From positions 1-64,000 of the forward strand of contig CAJUEO010000003.1 of assembly GCA_910585685.1 (NCBI GenBank): 64,000 nucleotides of DNA, written 5' to 3'. The stretch's first letter is position 1. Every line of letters begins with the position of its first letter. The stretch is from an uncultured Christensenella sp. (GTDB taxonomy: Bacteria > Bacillota > Clostridia > Christensenellales > Borkfalkiaceae). The translations under genes were made by a program, and so were the position numbers. Below, one piece after another: positions 8,217 to 15,991 of this stretch. The notes beneath the pieces were generated by a model that was not told where the DNA came from, searched no databases, and saw nothing but the letters and a program-made list of their open reading frames with translations.

Positions 8217-9341
8217 ATGATTTATTTCGATAACGCTGCGTCCACAAGGCTGGACGATGAAGTTTTAAAGGTTATGACGCCGTATTTTACTCAAAATTAC
8301 GGCAACTCGCAGTCGCAACACGCCAAAGGTCGCGAGGCTGCCGGCGCGCTTATTGCCGCTCGCGATAAAATGGCAAGTCTTATCAACTGCAATAGCGACG
8401 AGCTGTATTTTGTGTCCGGCGGCACCGAAGCCGGAAATACCGCAATTAAGGGCGCGTGCTCGCACTATAAAACGGGCAGTATAGTGCTGTCCGCAATAGA
8501 GCACCCCGCAATGCTCGAAAGCGCGCGGGATATGCAAAAACACGGCTTCGAGCTGATATTGGTCTATCCCGACGAAAACGGCGTAATTTCCCCCGAAAGC
8601 GTTGAAAAAGCGCTTCGCAGCGACACGATTTTTTGCGGCGTTATGGCGGCAAATAACGAAACGGGCGTAGTTCAGCCCGTCGAACAGATAGGTAAAATTT
8701 GCAGAGAGAGAGGCGTGTTTTTCTACATAGACTGCGTTCAGACCGCCGGTACGCGCAAGATAGACGCAAGCATTTGCGACGGGCTGGGTATTTCCTCGCA
8801 CAAGTTTTACGGGCCAAAAGGCGTCGGTGCGCTGTATTTGAGGAAGGGCAGTAAGGTCGACAGGCTTATTTCTGGCGGTATGCAAGAGAGCGGTTTTCGC
8901 GGAGGCACCGTGAATATTGCCGGAATTGTCGGTATGGTTGAAGCTTACAGCCGCGCTTGCGCCTGCCGTGAAGAGCACAATATAAAGCTTAAAAAGCTGC
9001 GCGACGCGCTTGTCAGCGGTGTTTTGTCGAATATCGACTGCGCAAAAATAAACGGCGGCGGAGATATATTGTCGTCGCATGCAAATATTTCGTTTGAGGG
9101 CTGCGACGGCGAGAGGATACTTTTCCTTTTGGATTTGAAAGGTATTTGCGTTTCGACGGGCGCGGCTTGCTCCGCAGGGGTGGTCTATTCCTCGCATGTG
9201 TTGCAGGCAATGGGGCTTTCTCCCTCGCGAGTAAAGTCGTCGATAAGGTTCAGCTTCGGCAATTATAACACTATGCAGGAAGTTGAAACTACAATTTCCG
9301 CTTTGTGCGAAATTATCAAAAAAATACAAGTTGGCGTATAA
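8217..9341 (+). CDS. cysteine desulfurase, NifS/IscS family
   Basis: 374 residues, the usual length for this PLP enzyme, which takes sulfur from cysteine for Fe-S clusters and thiolated tRNA. Visible motifs are the N-terminal IYFDNAAST, the cofactor-region SGGTEAGNTAIKG, the PLP-binding Lys in SSHKFYGPKG, RGGTVNIAG, and the catalytic Cys in STGAACSAG. The compact insertion-free Cys loop is of the NifS-like (group II in the CSD naming) to IscS type. No IscU or ThiI gene lies next to it, so the sulfur acceptor cannot be deduced here. It starts three bases after the preceding stop. Confidence 0.92.
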   Translation: MIYFDNAASTRLDDEVLKVMTPYFTQNYGNSQSQHAKGREAAGALIAARDKMASLINCNSDELYFVSGGTEAGNTAIKGACSHYKTGSIVLSAIEHPAMLESARDMQKHGFELILVYPDENGVISPESVEKALRSDTIFCGVMAANNETGVVQPVEQIGKICRERGVFFYIDCVQTAGTRKIDASICDGLGISSHKFYGPKGVGALYLRKGSKVDRLISGGMQESGFRGGTVNIAGIVGMVEAYSRACACREEHNIKLKKLRDALVSGVLSNIDCAKINGGGDILSSHANISFEGCDGERILFLLDLKGICVSTGAACSAGVVYSSHVLQAMGLSPSRVKSSIRFSFGNYNTMQEVETTISALCEIIKKIQVGV

Positions 9342-9462
9342 TTATACATTAACTTATGATTTATGCGTCAATAATTTGATATTATGCAGAGTTGTTAATA
9401 TTTTTCAAAATTTGTGTGAAATATTTATATATTATTAAATTAAAAAAAATATAAAAAAATTG

Positions 9463-9491
9463 TTGAAAAATAAATTTAAAGCATATATAAT
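9463..9491 (+). promoter_or_regulatory. strong promoter with no downstream ORF
   Basis: TTGAAA (9463-9468), 17 bases, TATAAT (9486-9491). The predicted start near 9498 coincides with the first base of a hairpin, and a terminator follows about 90 bases later. No credible ORF lies in between. Confidence 0.7.
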
Positions 9492-9497
9492 CATAAA

Positions 9498-9592
9498 TGT
9501 AAACAGCAACAAGGTTTACAAAAATTGCTCATCATTTTCCCCCTTATCATATAGAGGCGGCGCAAACTCCGGTTTGCGCCGTTTCTGTTTTT
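9498..9592 (+). ncRNA. candidate small RNA, about 95 nt
   Basis: The unit begins at the predicted start of a good promoter. It carries a 5' hairpin (TGTAAAC 9498-9504 with GTTTACA 9514-9520), a single-stranded pyrimidine-rich region with CCCCC at 9539-9543, and a 10-bp terminator hairpin (9558-9567 with 9572-9581, loop TCCG) followed by TTTCTGTTTTT. The only ORF inside is a nine-codon TTG frame with a weak AAGG. C-rich single-stranded stretches in Firmicutes small RNAs often pair with Shine-Dalgarno sequences. It sits next to spmAB in a spore former, so a sporulation RNA of the CsfG kind is conceivable but not tested. It could also be the untranslated tail of the minus-strand region. Confidence 0.5.
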
Positions 9593-9604
9593 GAATATTA
9601 ATAT

Positions 9605-10108
9605 TTAAATTACTCTGCAAATGAGGCAAGCAAAAATTGTTGTGACAAGCGTGGATATGAGAACTACCGCGATGGGCATTGCAAGTTTCTTGTTTTTCAT
9701 ACCTGCAAAATATACCGCGGAAATATAGAACACCGTTTCCGACGAGCCGAAGCATACGCACGCGCAGCGCGCAATATAGCTGTCAGCACCGTAGTTTTTA
9801 ATAATTTCGTCAAGGTAGGCAAGCGAGCCGCTACCCGAAAAGGGCTTTATAAGTACCAACTTAGTCAATTCCGGAGGTATCCCCAGCACGCCGAACACGG
9901 GGGACAAAAGTTTTGTAAGTCCGTCGGCAAGCCCCGAAGCCTCAAACAGTTCGCACATCATAAAAATTGCCGCAAGGCAGGGAATAAGCGAAATTGTAAA
10001 GTTGACAGCTTCCTTTACGCCGGCGGAAAACTCGTCGTATATTTTTACTTTTTTATATATCGCAAACGCGAAAACCACAATAAATACTACGGGAATTATC
10101 AGCGCCAT
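9605..10108 (-). CDS. spmB: spore maturation protein B
   Basis: 167 residues, starting at the ATG at 10108, where GGAGAAGG lies just upstream; the frame continues further upstream but adds nothing family-like. It has the Gate-type (nucleoside-recognition) hydrophobic architecture: about four to five membrane helices with the conserved KPFSGSGSLAYLDEII and CVCFGSSETVFY segments of SpmB. In Bacillus, SpmA and SpmB affect spore core dehydration and heat resistance. Its first ten bases overlap the end of spmA, so the two are translationally coupled. Confidence 0.92.
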   Translation of the reverse strand: MALIIPVVFIVVFAFAIYKKVKIYDEFSAGVKEAVNFTISLIPCLAAIFMMCELFEASGLADGLTKLLSPVFGVLGIPPELTKLVLIKPFSGSGSLAYLDEIIKNYGADSYIARCACVCFGSSETVFYISAVYFAGMKNKKLAMPIAVVLISTLVTTIFACLICRVI

Positions 10109-10650
10109 ATCCTTCTCCCGAAAGTATAAAGCGCAACGGCAAGCGCCGTCGAAATACAGGTGCATATCAGTGATGGCAAAAATATATCGAACGCACTTGC
10201 GCTGCCTGCGCTTGCGCGAAGCGCGATAACCGTCGTAGGCAAAAGCTGAATGGAGGTTGCATTTATCACAAACAGCAGTTTTTGCGCCCAGTCGTTTTTG
10301 TCCTTTTCAAGCTCGGCTATGGCTTTTACGGCGTAGGGGGTAGCCGCGCCGCCTATTCCCAAAAGGTTGCACGACATATTCATTGCAAGGCTTTCAAGCG
10401 CGGCAGGGTTGCTTGTTTTAAACATTTTTTTTGTTAGCGGAGTAAGCGCCCTGGCCGCCGATTTTGAAAGTCCGCTCTTTTCCGCAAGGTTGGACAGACC
10501 CATCCATACGGCGTAAATGCAGAATAGCGTCAATGCCATTTTTGCCGAATTTTCCGCACCGGACAGCAGTGACGACAGCAATTTTTCGGGTGCGGTCACG
10601 GTCAAAACTATTAGCGACAAAAAGAATACTGCGCAAAAAATGACGTTCAT
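10099..10650 (-). CDS. spmA: spore maturation protein A
   Basis: 183 residues from the ATG at 10650. SpmA is an integral membrane protein with a Gate domain; the segments AVWMGLSNLAEKSGLS, NMSCNLLGIGGAATPYAVKA and NATSIQLLPTTVIALR match the family well. It forms a pair with SpmB in spore core dehydration. An upstream in-frame start at 10710 would add a non-family peptide that spans the promoter. Upstream on the same strand a -10-like CATACAT and a GGCATA suggest a forespore-type promoter (see that entry). Confidence 0.93.
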   Translation of the reverse strand: MNVIFCAVFFLSLIVLTVTAPEKLLSSLLSGAENSAKMALTLFCIYAVWMGLSNLAEKSGLSKSAARALTPLTKKMFKTSNPAALESLAMNMSCNLLGIGGAATPYAVKAIAELEKDKNDWAQKLLFVINATSIQLLPTTVIALRASAGSASAFDIFLPSLICTCISTALAVALYTFGRRIWR

Positions 10651-10658
10651 ACTCGTAT

Positions 10659-10687
10659 ATGTATGATAATAAGGTAAGTAATATGCC
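10659..10687 (-). promoter_or_regulatory. possible forespore sigma-F/G-type promoter of spmAB
   Basis: On the minus strand GGCATA (10687-10682) is followed after 16 bases by CATACAT (10665-10659), which resembles the -35 GNATA and -10 CATnnTA type of forespore promoters. The start codon lies eight bases past it. Judged by eye only; the B. subtilis operon is not necessarily controlled the same way. Confidence 0.35.
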
Positions 10688-10779
10688 GTTTGCTTTGCCG
10701 CAAAACGCAATAAAATTATTTACTTTTTTTGGGCGCTGTGCTATACTTAAAAAGAATAACAGTTTGTACAGGTATCGAA

Positions 10780-12765
10780 ATGAAAGAAAAGTTTTATCTT
10801 ACCACCGCAATAACATATACTTCGGGCAAGCCGCATATCGGAAACTCGTACGAAAGCATATTTTCGGACGCTATTTGCCGCTTTAAGCGCAAGCAGGGCT
10901 ATGACGTGTTCTTTATGACGGGAACGGACGAGCACGGCTTGAAGGTCGAGCAAAAAGCCGCCGAAAAGGGCGTAACTTGCAGGCAGTTCGTGGACGAGGT
11001 TGCAGGAGAAATAAAGCGGCTTTGGGACCTTATGGACGTGTCTTACGACAAATTTATACGCACTACCGACGACTATCACGAGAAGGCTGTGCAAAAGATA
11101 TTTACAAAGCTCTACAATCAGGGGGATATTTACAAGGATTCTTACGAGGGGCTTTACTGCACCCCGTGCGAAAGCTTTTGGACGGCAAGCCAGCTTAAAG
11201 ACGGCAAATGCCCCGACTGCGGCAGGGAGGTCAAACCTGCCAAGGAAGAGGCGTATTTCTTTAAAATGGGCAAGTATGCGGACAGGCTTGTAAGGCACAT
11301 TCTGACGCACCCCAAGTTTATTCAGCCAGTTTCGAGAAAGAACGAGATGATGAACAATTTCCTTATTGCCGACGAGTTTATAGGCAAGTCGGACAGCGAG
11401 CTTTTAGCCGCCCTCGACGGGGGTAAATTAAAGCATAAATTGCAGGATTTGTGCGTTTCGCGTTCGACATTCAAGTGGGGCGTACCCGTGGAGTTCGATT
11501 CGCGCCACGTCGTCTACGTTTGGCTTGACGCGCTTACAAACTATATTACGGGCATAGGTTACGACCCCGAGGCAAGCAACGTACAATTTAATAAGCTTTG
11601 GCCTGCAAACGTACACGTCATAGGCAAGGATATTTTAAGGTTCCACACAATTTATTGGCCCATTTTTCTTATGGCGCTGGGGCTCGAACTGCCTGAATGC
11701 GTGCTGGGACACCCCTGGCTTTTACAGGGCGGAGATAAGATGTCAAAGTCGAAGGGCAACGTTCTGTATGCCGACGATTTGGCAAATATTTTCGGAGTGG
11801 ACGCTGTGCGCTATTTCGTTCTGCACGAAATGCCATACGCAGACGACGGTATAATCACCTGGGAGCTTATCTGCGACAGGGTAAATTCAGACCTTGCGAA
11901 TACGCTGGGCAACCTTGTGAAGCGCACCGTTTCAATGACAAACCAATACTTCGGCGGCAAGGCTGAAAAGACGGGTGCAACCGAGCAACCCGACGGGGAT
12001 TTTGAAGATATAATTTCCTCGACCTATCAAAGGGTAGCCGAAAAGATGAGCGAGTACAAGGTGTGCGACGCGCTCGACTGTCTGTGGTCGCTGTTCCGCA
12101 GGGCAAACAAATATATTGACGAAACCACACCCTGGCTGCTTGCCAAGGACGAGGAGAAGAGGGACAGGCTTTCAAACGTTTTATACAATCTCCTGCGCGC
12201 GCTCGACGTCGGCGCAAACCTGTTAAAGCCCTTTATGCCGCAGACTGCAGACAAAATTTTAAACGAGATAGGCGCTACGGAAAGGGATTTCGAAAGCCTT
12301 GAAACGGCTGACGTATATACCGTTACATCGACCCCTCAAACGCTGTTTGAACGCATTAAGTTCGAGGATATCAGGGGGGCAATTGAAAAAATAGAGGAGA
12401 AACAGAGAATGGAAGCCGCGCCCGTCGACGAGAATAAGAAGCCCGAGATAAGCATTGACGACTTCGCAAAGGTTGAAATGCGCGTTGGAACGGTTGTCGC
12501 GTGCGAGGCTGTAAAAAAGAGTAAGCTGCTGCACGAAACGGTAAGTATAGGCAACAGGCGCATATCCGTTCTGTCGGGAATTGCAAAACACTATACGCCC
12601 GAGGAAATGGTGGGTAAGCGCGTAATTGTGGTTACAAATCTTCCTCCGCGTGAAATGAAGGGGCTTAAAAGCGAGGGTATGATTGTCTGCGCCGAAGCGC
12701 CCGACGGTACGCTTTGCATTGTTTCTCCCGAAAAAGACGTGCCCGACGGGAGCCTTCTGTCGTGA
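10780..12765 (+). CDS. metG: methionyl-tRNA synthetase
   Basis: 661 residues, the long form with C-terminal tRNA-binding domain. It charges tRNA-Met. The start is the ATG at 10780, giving the family N-terminus FYLTTAITYTSGKPHIGN (the HIGH-type motif). Zinc cysteines C127, C130, C144 and C147 are present, the KMSKS loop lies at residues 320-324, and the alpha-helical anticodon-binding domain follows. The last 110 residues (from DFAKVEMRVGTVV) are an EMAP-II-like OB fold, typical of Firmicutes. A TATACT box lies 33 bases upstream. Its stop overlaps the tatD start. Confidence 0.96.
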   Translation: MKEKFYLTTAITYTSGKPHIGNSYESIFSDAICRFKRKQGYDVFFMTGTDEHGLKVEQKAAEKGVTCRQFVDEVAGEIKRLWDLMDVSYDKFIRTTDDYHEKAVQKIFTKLYNQGDIYKDSYEGLYCTPCESFWTASQLKDGKCPDCGREVKPAKEEAYFFKMGKYADRLVRHILTHPKFIQPVSRKNEMMNNFLIADEFIGKSDSELLAALDGGKLKHKLQDLCVSRSTFKWGVPVEFDSRHVVYVWLDALTNYITGIGYDPEASNVQFNKLWPANVHVIGKDILRFHTIYWPIFLMALGLELPECVLGHPWLLQGGDKMSKSKGNVLYADDLANIFGVDAVRYFVLHEMPYADDGIITWELICDRVNSDLANTLGNLVKRTVSMTNQYFGGKAEKTGATEQPDGDFEDIISSTYQRVAEKMSEYKVCDALDCLWSLFRRANKYIDETTPWLLAKDEEKRDRLSNVLYNLLRALDVGANLLKPFMPQTADKILNEIGATERDFESLETADVYTVTSTPQTLFERIKFEDIRGAIEKIEEKQRMEAAPVDENKKPEISIDDFAKVEMRVGTVVACEAVKKSKLLHETVSIGNRRISVLSGIAKHYTPEEMVGKRVIVVTNLPPREMKGLKSEGMIVCAEAPDGTLCIVSPEKDVPDGSLLS

Positions 12766-13535
12766 GGTTTATCGACGTTCACTGTCATCTCGAAGGGGAT
12801 TATTTCGGGGATATATCGGGGTTAATCGCTAAATTCGACGGTGTGGGCGTAGAAAAAGTAATAACCTGCGGCGTGGATTTAAAGTCCAGCGAACAGGCGC
12901 TTAAGCTTTCTCAAAGCTTTGATAAAGTCTATTTTACCGCCGGTTTTCATCCCACCGAGCTTAAAGATTATAGCGAGGGGTGTTTAAACGCCGTTGCACG
13001 GCTTGCCGACAACAAAAAGTGCGTAGCTATCGGTGAGATCGGGCTGGATTACCATTACCCCGACACGGACAAAACTTTGCAACAGCAGGTGTTTATAGCG
13101 CAGTTAAAGCTTGCATACGAGCTGCGTTTACCCGTAGAAATTCATTCTCGCGACGCGGCTGAGGATACCTACAATATTCTCAAAGAAAACGCGCAGCTCA
13201 TTAAGTACGGCGCACTTATGCACTGTTATTCGTATTCCAAAGAGATGTCCGAGCTGTTTGAAAAGCTGGGTATGTACTTCTCGTTCGGCGGTATGAGCAC
13301 CTATTCAGGCTCTAAGCGCGCAAGGAAGAGTATCGAAAGAATAAGCCTCAAAAAGCTGCTTACCGAAACCGACAGCCCCTATCTTGCGCCCAAGTCGCAA
13401 CAGGGCATATTTCCCAATACACCCCTGAATATACCCGAAATAACGGCTAATATGGCGGAAATAAAGGGTGTTTGCGTCGAGGAAATGTCGGATACGATAT
13501 GGCGCAACGCACACGAACTTTTCAGCAAACTATAA
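12762..13535 (+). CDS. TatD family DNase / hydrolase
   Basis: 257 residues beginning with GTG at 12762, which overlaps the metG stop (GTGA); the longer frame upstream lies inside metG. It is a TIM-barrel metal hydrolase with the family metal ligands: DVHCHLEG (HxH), GEIGLDYHYP (Glu), EIHSRDA (His), MHCYSYS (His) and TETDSPYLAP (Asp). The metG-tatD-rsmA order is common in Firmicutes (yabD-yabF region in Bacillus). It is a 3'-5' exonuclease candidate for DNA quality control. A 14-bp hairpin follows it. Confidence 0.9.
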   Translation: MRFIDVHCHLEGDYFGDISGLIAKFDGVGVEKVITCGVDLKSSEQALKLSQSFDKVYFTAGFHPTELKDYSEGCLNAVARLADNKKCVAIGEIGLDYHYPDTDKTLQQQVFIAQLKLAYELRLPVEIHSRDAAEDTYNILKENAQLIKYGALMHCYSYSKEMSELFEKLGMYFSFGGMSTYSGSKRARKSIERISLKKLLTETDSPYLAPKSQQGIFPNTPLNIPEITANMAEIKGVCVEEMSDTIWRNAHELFSKL

Positions 13536-13549
13536 TTTAAAAAAAGTCA

Positions 13550-13580
13550 AAGGCAGTTTATCCGTCGGATAAACTGCCTT
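13550..13580 (+). terminator. intrinsic terminator-like hairpin
   Basis: 14-base perfect stem AAGGCAGTTTATCC (13550-13563) with 13567-13580 and a 3-base loop. The T-tract after it is poor on the plus strand but better on the minus strand, so it may act as a bidirectional barrier. Confidence 0.6.
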
Positions 13581-13671
13581 CTTCATCATCGGTATGCAAA
13601 GGAATTATTTCCTTTACAAAAATAGTATTGTTTGATATAATAATATTATACTTTTAAAGGTAAGTCAAAAT

Positions 13672-14505
13672 ATGGAAAAGGATTTAAAGAGCGTACTTGC
13701 CGAAAACGGGTTCGGCTTTAAAAAGAAATTCGGGCAAAACTTTATTACCGATAAAAATTTACTTGCGTCTATTGTGGCGCAGTCGGGCGCGGAGCGCGGT
13801 GATACCGTTTTGGAGATAGGTTGCGGCGCCGGCACGCTTACCCGAGCAATTGCCGAACGCGTAAACAGGGTAGTCGCGTTCGAGGTGGATAAAACTTTGC
13901 AGCCCGTGCTTGAAACAACGCTTTCGGGGCTTGACAACGTGCAGGTCGTATTCAAAGATTTTTTAAAGGTCAATTTGCCCGAGCTGGAAAAAGAAATAGG
14001 GGAATACAGCGTAATCGCAAATTTGCCATATTACGTCACTACGCCGCTTATAACAAAGCTGTTGGAAGAGGGCAAAACCTGCAAAAGCCTTACCGTTATG
14101 GTTCAGGAAGAAGTTGCGCTTAGGCTGTGCGCCCGTGAAAATACGCCCGACTACGGCGCAATTACCGCGGCTATCGCGCTTTCTGCAAGTGCGGAAATAA
14201 TAAAAAAAGTGCCGCGCACAATGTTTATGCCCAGACCCAACGTGGACAGCGCGGTTGTAAAGCTAACTATTCAACGCGGCAGAATAGCCGTTTCGGACGA
14301 GCAACTATATAAAAAGGTAGTGCACGCCGCCTTTGCCTCGCGCCGTAAAACGCTTGAAAACAATCTTGTAAACACATTCGGTTTTTCGCGCGAAGTTGCT
14401 CAAAAAATTCTTTCAAGCTGCAATATAGATTTGCGCGCGCGCGGAGAAACGCTCTCTCCCGAGCAGTTTGCTTCTCTTACCGAAGCAATTAAAAATAATC
14501 GATAA
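13672..14505 (+). CDS. rsmA: 16S rRNA dimethyladenosine transferase (KsgA)
   Basis: 277 residues. It methylates two adjacent adenines near the 3' end of 16S rRNA during 30S maturation. The Rossmann-fold SAM motif VLEIGCGAGTLTRAI is at about 42-56, and the catalytic IANLPYYVTTPLI motif is at about 118-130. The N-terminus (KKFGQNFITDKNLL) is exactly that of the family. An AAGGTAAG ribosome binding site is just upstream, and several TATAAT-like sequences lie 25-45 bases before the ATG. It sits downstream of tatD but has its own promoter region. Confidence 0.96.
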   Translation: MEKDLKSVLAENGFGFKKKFGQNFITDKNLLASIVAQSGAERGDTVLEIGCGAGTLTRAIAERVNRVVAFEVDKTLQPVLETTLSGLDNVQVVFKDFLKVNLPELEKEIGEYSVIANLPYYVTTPLITKLLEEGKTCKSLTVMVQEEVALRLCARENTPDYGAITAAIALSASAEIIKKVPRTMFMPRPNVDSAVVKLTIQRGRIAVSDEQLYKKVVHAAFASRRKTLENNLVNTFGFSREVAQKILSSCNIDLRARGETLSPEQFASLTEAIKNNR

Positions 14506-14522
14506 AATATTATCGATTTTGC

Positions 14523-14551
14523 TTGACAAATTGAAAACTGTGTGATAAAAT
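14523..14551 (+). promoter_or_regulatory. promoter upstream of the riboswitch
   Basis: TTGACA (14523-14528), 17 bases, TAAAAT (14546-14551). The spacer is nearly identical to that of the promoter at 86-114, sharing 16 bases in the same register. Confidence 0.75.
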
Positions 14552-14564
14552 AATACTGTAATTT

Positions 14565-14658
14565 AAAGAGGGAGTAATTTGCACGGTATTTTCGTGTAGC
14601 TCGCCCGTCAGTACAGCGGAGAGGTCCGCTCGGGTTAGTTTTAAAAAATGAGACTCAT
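14565..14658 (+). promoter_or_regulatory. probable yybP-ykoY-type (Mn2+) riboswitch aptamer
   Basis: A structured leader between the promoter and the SPFH gene. GGGAGTA (14570-14576) is like the conserved P1/L1 segment. A stem pairs TGCACG with CGTGTA. Then CCCGTCAGTAC lies at 14604-14614 within a P3-like hairpin that pairs AGCGG with CCGCT. The 3' side carries GAGAC (14650-14654). These segments and their order match the yybP-ykoY family, known to sense Mn2+, but the P1 helix is short. It is followed at once by a terminator hairpin. I have not run a covariance search, so the class is likely rather than proven. Confidence 0.5.
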
Positions 14659-14690
14659 AGTAACGAAGGTTATTATGGGTTTTTATTATT
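14654..14690 (+). terminator. riboswitch expression-platform terminator
   Basis: CTCATAGTAAC (14654-14664) pairs with GTTATTATGGG (14669-14679), with two G-T pairs and loop GAAG, followed by TTTTTATTATT. Its 5' arm overlaps the last paired bases of the aptamer, so ligand binding could expose or hide it. Confidence 0.8.
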
Positions 14691-14758
14691 TAATAATATT
14701 AAACTGTTAAAGCACGTCGAAAGACGCTTTATAATATTTTATTAAGAGAGGTAAAAAA

Positions 14759-15856
14759 ATGATTTATTCTGTACTTACTGCAATTGTGTTTATTGTACTA
14801 ATTGTAGGCGGTGGTTTGACGGTGGCTTATTGCTCGTTGTCTTACAGAAAGGGCAGAGTTATGCGCAAGGGTATGTTCCCTGCGTCTATAGCCTGCATAG
14901 CGGTGGGAACGTTGATGCTTATTCTAATTCCCGGTTCGTTCCACACCGTAGAAGCCGGCAACGTAGCCGTTGTAAAGCAAATGGGCGTCATTTGCGACGT
15001 GGAGGGGCCCGGTACATACTTCGACTTCTGGCTTGTGCGCAGTTACGAGGAGTATGACGCTAAGGTTCAGCAGCTTGAAATAAGAATGGACGCTTACACT
15101 TCCGACGCGCAGTCCATGGACATTTCTATGGACGTTCAGTTCCAAATCAGGCAGGACAAAGTTGAGGACATTGCCGTAACTTACGGCGGACTTACCGCGC
15201 TTACCAACAGAATTCAGTCGGTTGCAATCGAGCGCACCAAAGCTACGCTGTCACAGTATCAAGCCGAAAAGCTTATAGAGGAGCGCAACAACATTTCTCC
15301 CACGGTCGAAAACGAAATTTCGTTGGCTATAGGGGATAAATACTTTGTTACTTTCAACAGCGCCGTTTTGACGGATATAACTTTCTCGGACGCGTTCGAG
15401 GCGGCTGTAGAGGCTAAAATGATGGCTCAGCAGGAAAAGTTGCAGGCTCAGTATGAAAATGAAAAGAAAAAGGAACAAGCCGAAACTCAGCTTTTCGTAG
15501 CTCAGCAAGAGGCCAAGGCGCTTGTCGCAAAGGCACAGGCAGAGGCGGACGCGCAGGTTGCCGTCGCTAAGGCGGAGGCTCGCTCCATTATGTTGAAGAG
15601 CGTTGAAATTGCAAGAATGCTCGGCTATGAGGTTACTTCCACCGAACATGAAGTCGAGGGAGAGGACGGAGCTGTAGAGATTGAAACCACCTATGAGATA
15701 ATCTACGACCAAACTCATACGGGTGCGGACATTGCGGAATATATGAAGTATATAGAATACTTGTCCGCTTGGGACGGTAAGCTTCCCCAGGTCGTTGCCG
15801 GTGAAAACGGATTTATGATAACCGTACCTATGCCCGGCGGCAGTGAAAACAACTAA
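14759..15856 (+). CDS. SPFH / band 7 domain membrane protein
   Basis: 365 residues with an AGAGAGG ribosome binding site. Two hydrophobic segments (about 4-24 and 42-60) anchor it, followed by a prohibitin-like SPFH domain (about 65-240) and a Gln/Ala/Glu-rich coiled coil (about 220-290). It is of the flotillin/prohibitin superfamily, which forms membrane microdomains and helps protease complexes. The gene is under the riboswitch and terminator at 14565-14690, an unusual arrangement because these aptamers normally precede metal transporters. The next genes are the SpoIVFA/FB-like pair, 135 bases away beyond a terminator. It may be a scaffold for membrane proteases; that is inference. Confidence 0.88.
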   Translation: MIYSVLTAIVFIVLIVGGGLTVAYCSLSYRKGRVMRKGMFPASIACIAVGTLMLILIPGSFHTVEAGNVAVVKQMGVICDVEGPGTYFDFWLVRSYEEYDAKVQQLEIRMDAYTSDAQSMDISMDVQFQIRQDKVEDIAVTYGGLTALTNRIQSVAIERTKATLSQYQAEKLIEERNNISPTVENEISLAIGDKYFVTFNSAVLTDITFSDAFEAAVEAKMMAQQEKLQAQYENEKKKEQAETQLFVAQQEAKALVAKAQAEADAQVAVAKAEARSIMLKSVEIARMLGYEVTSTEHEVEGEDGAVEIETTYEIIYDQTHTGADIAEYMKYIEYLSAWDGKLPQVVAGENGFMITVPMPGGSENN

Positions 15857-15864
15857 ATAAAAAG

Positions 15865-15890
15865 AGCGCCTGCGCAAGCAGGCGCTTTTT
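15865..15890 (+). terminator. intrinsic terminator
   Basis: AGCGCCTGC (15865-15873) with GCAGGCGCT (15878-15886), tetraloop GCAA, then a T-run. Confidence 0.9.
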
Positions 15891-15991
15891 AATTTAAGTC
15901 GGGCAATCATTATATGTAAAAATAAAAAATTATGTTCTAATTGCCGTTATCGCTTCATAAGCTAAGGTAGAATACAAATTCGGAGGAACTT

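Noticed and set aside
8265..9329. A 354-codon open frame antisense to the cysteine desulfurase gene
   Set aside because: No ribosome binding site, no family resemblance, and the sense gene has all NifS motifs. Long antisense frames recur across the window (also at 1812-2414, 34089-35075, 39855-40736, 47932-48771, 54274-55092 and 59156-60025) because codon use in the true genes avoids antisense stops.
14563..14690. NiCo or T-box leader as alternative to the Mn2+ aptamer
   Set aside because: No T-box specifier or TGGN antiterminator motif, and the downstream gene is not an aminoacyl-tRNA synthetase; the arrangement of GGGAGTA, GTCAGTAC and GAGAC fits yybP-ykoY better.
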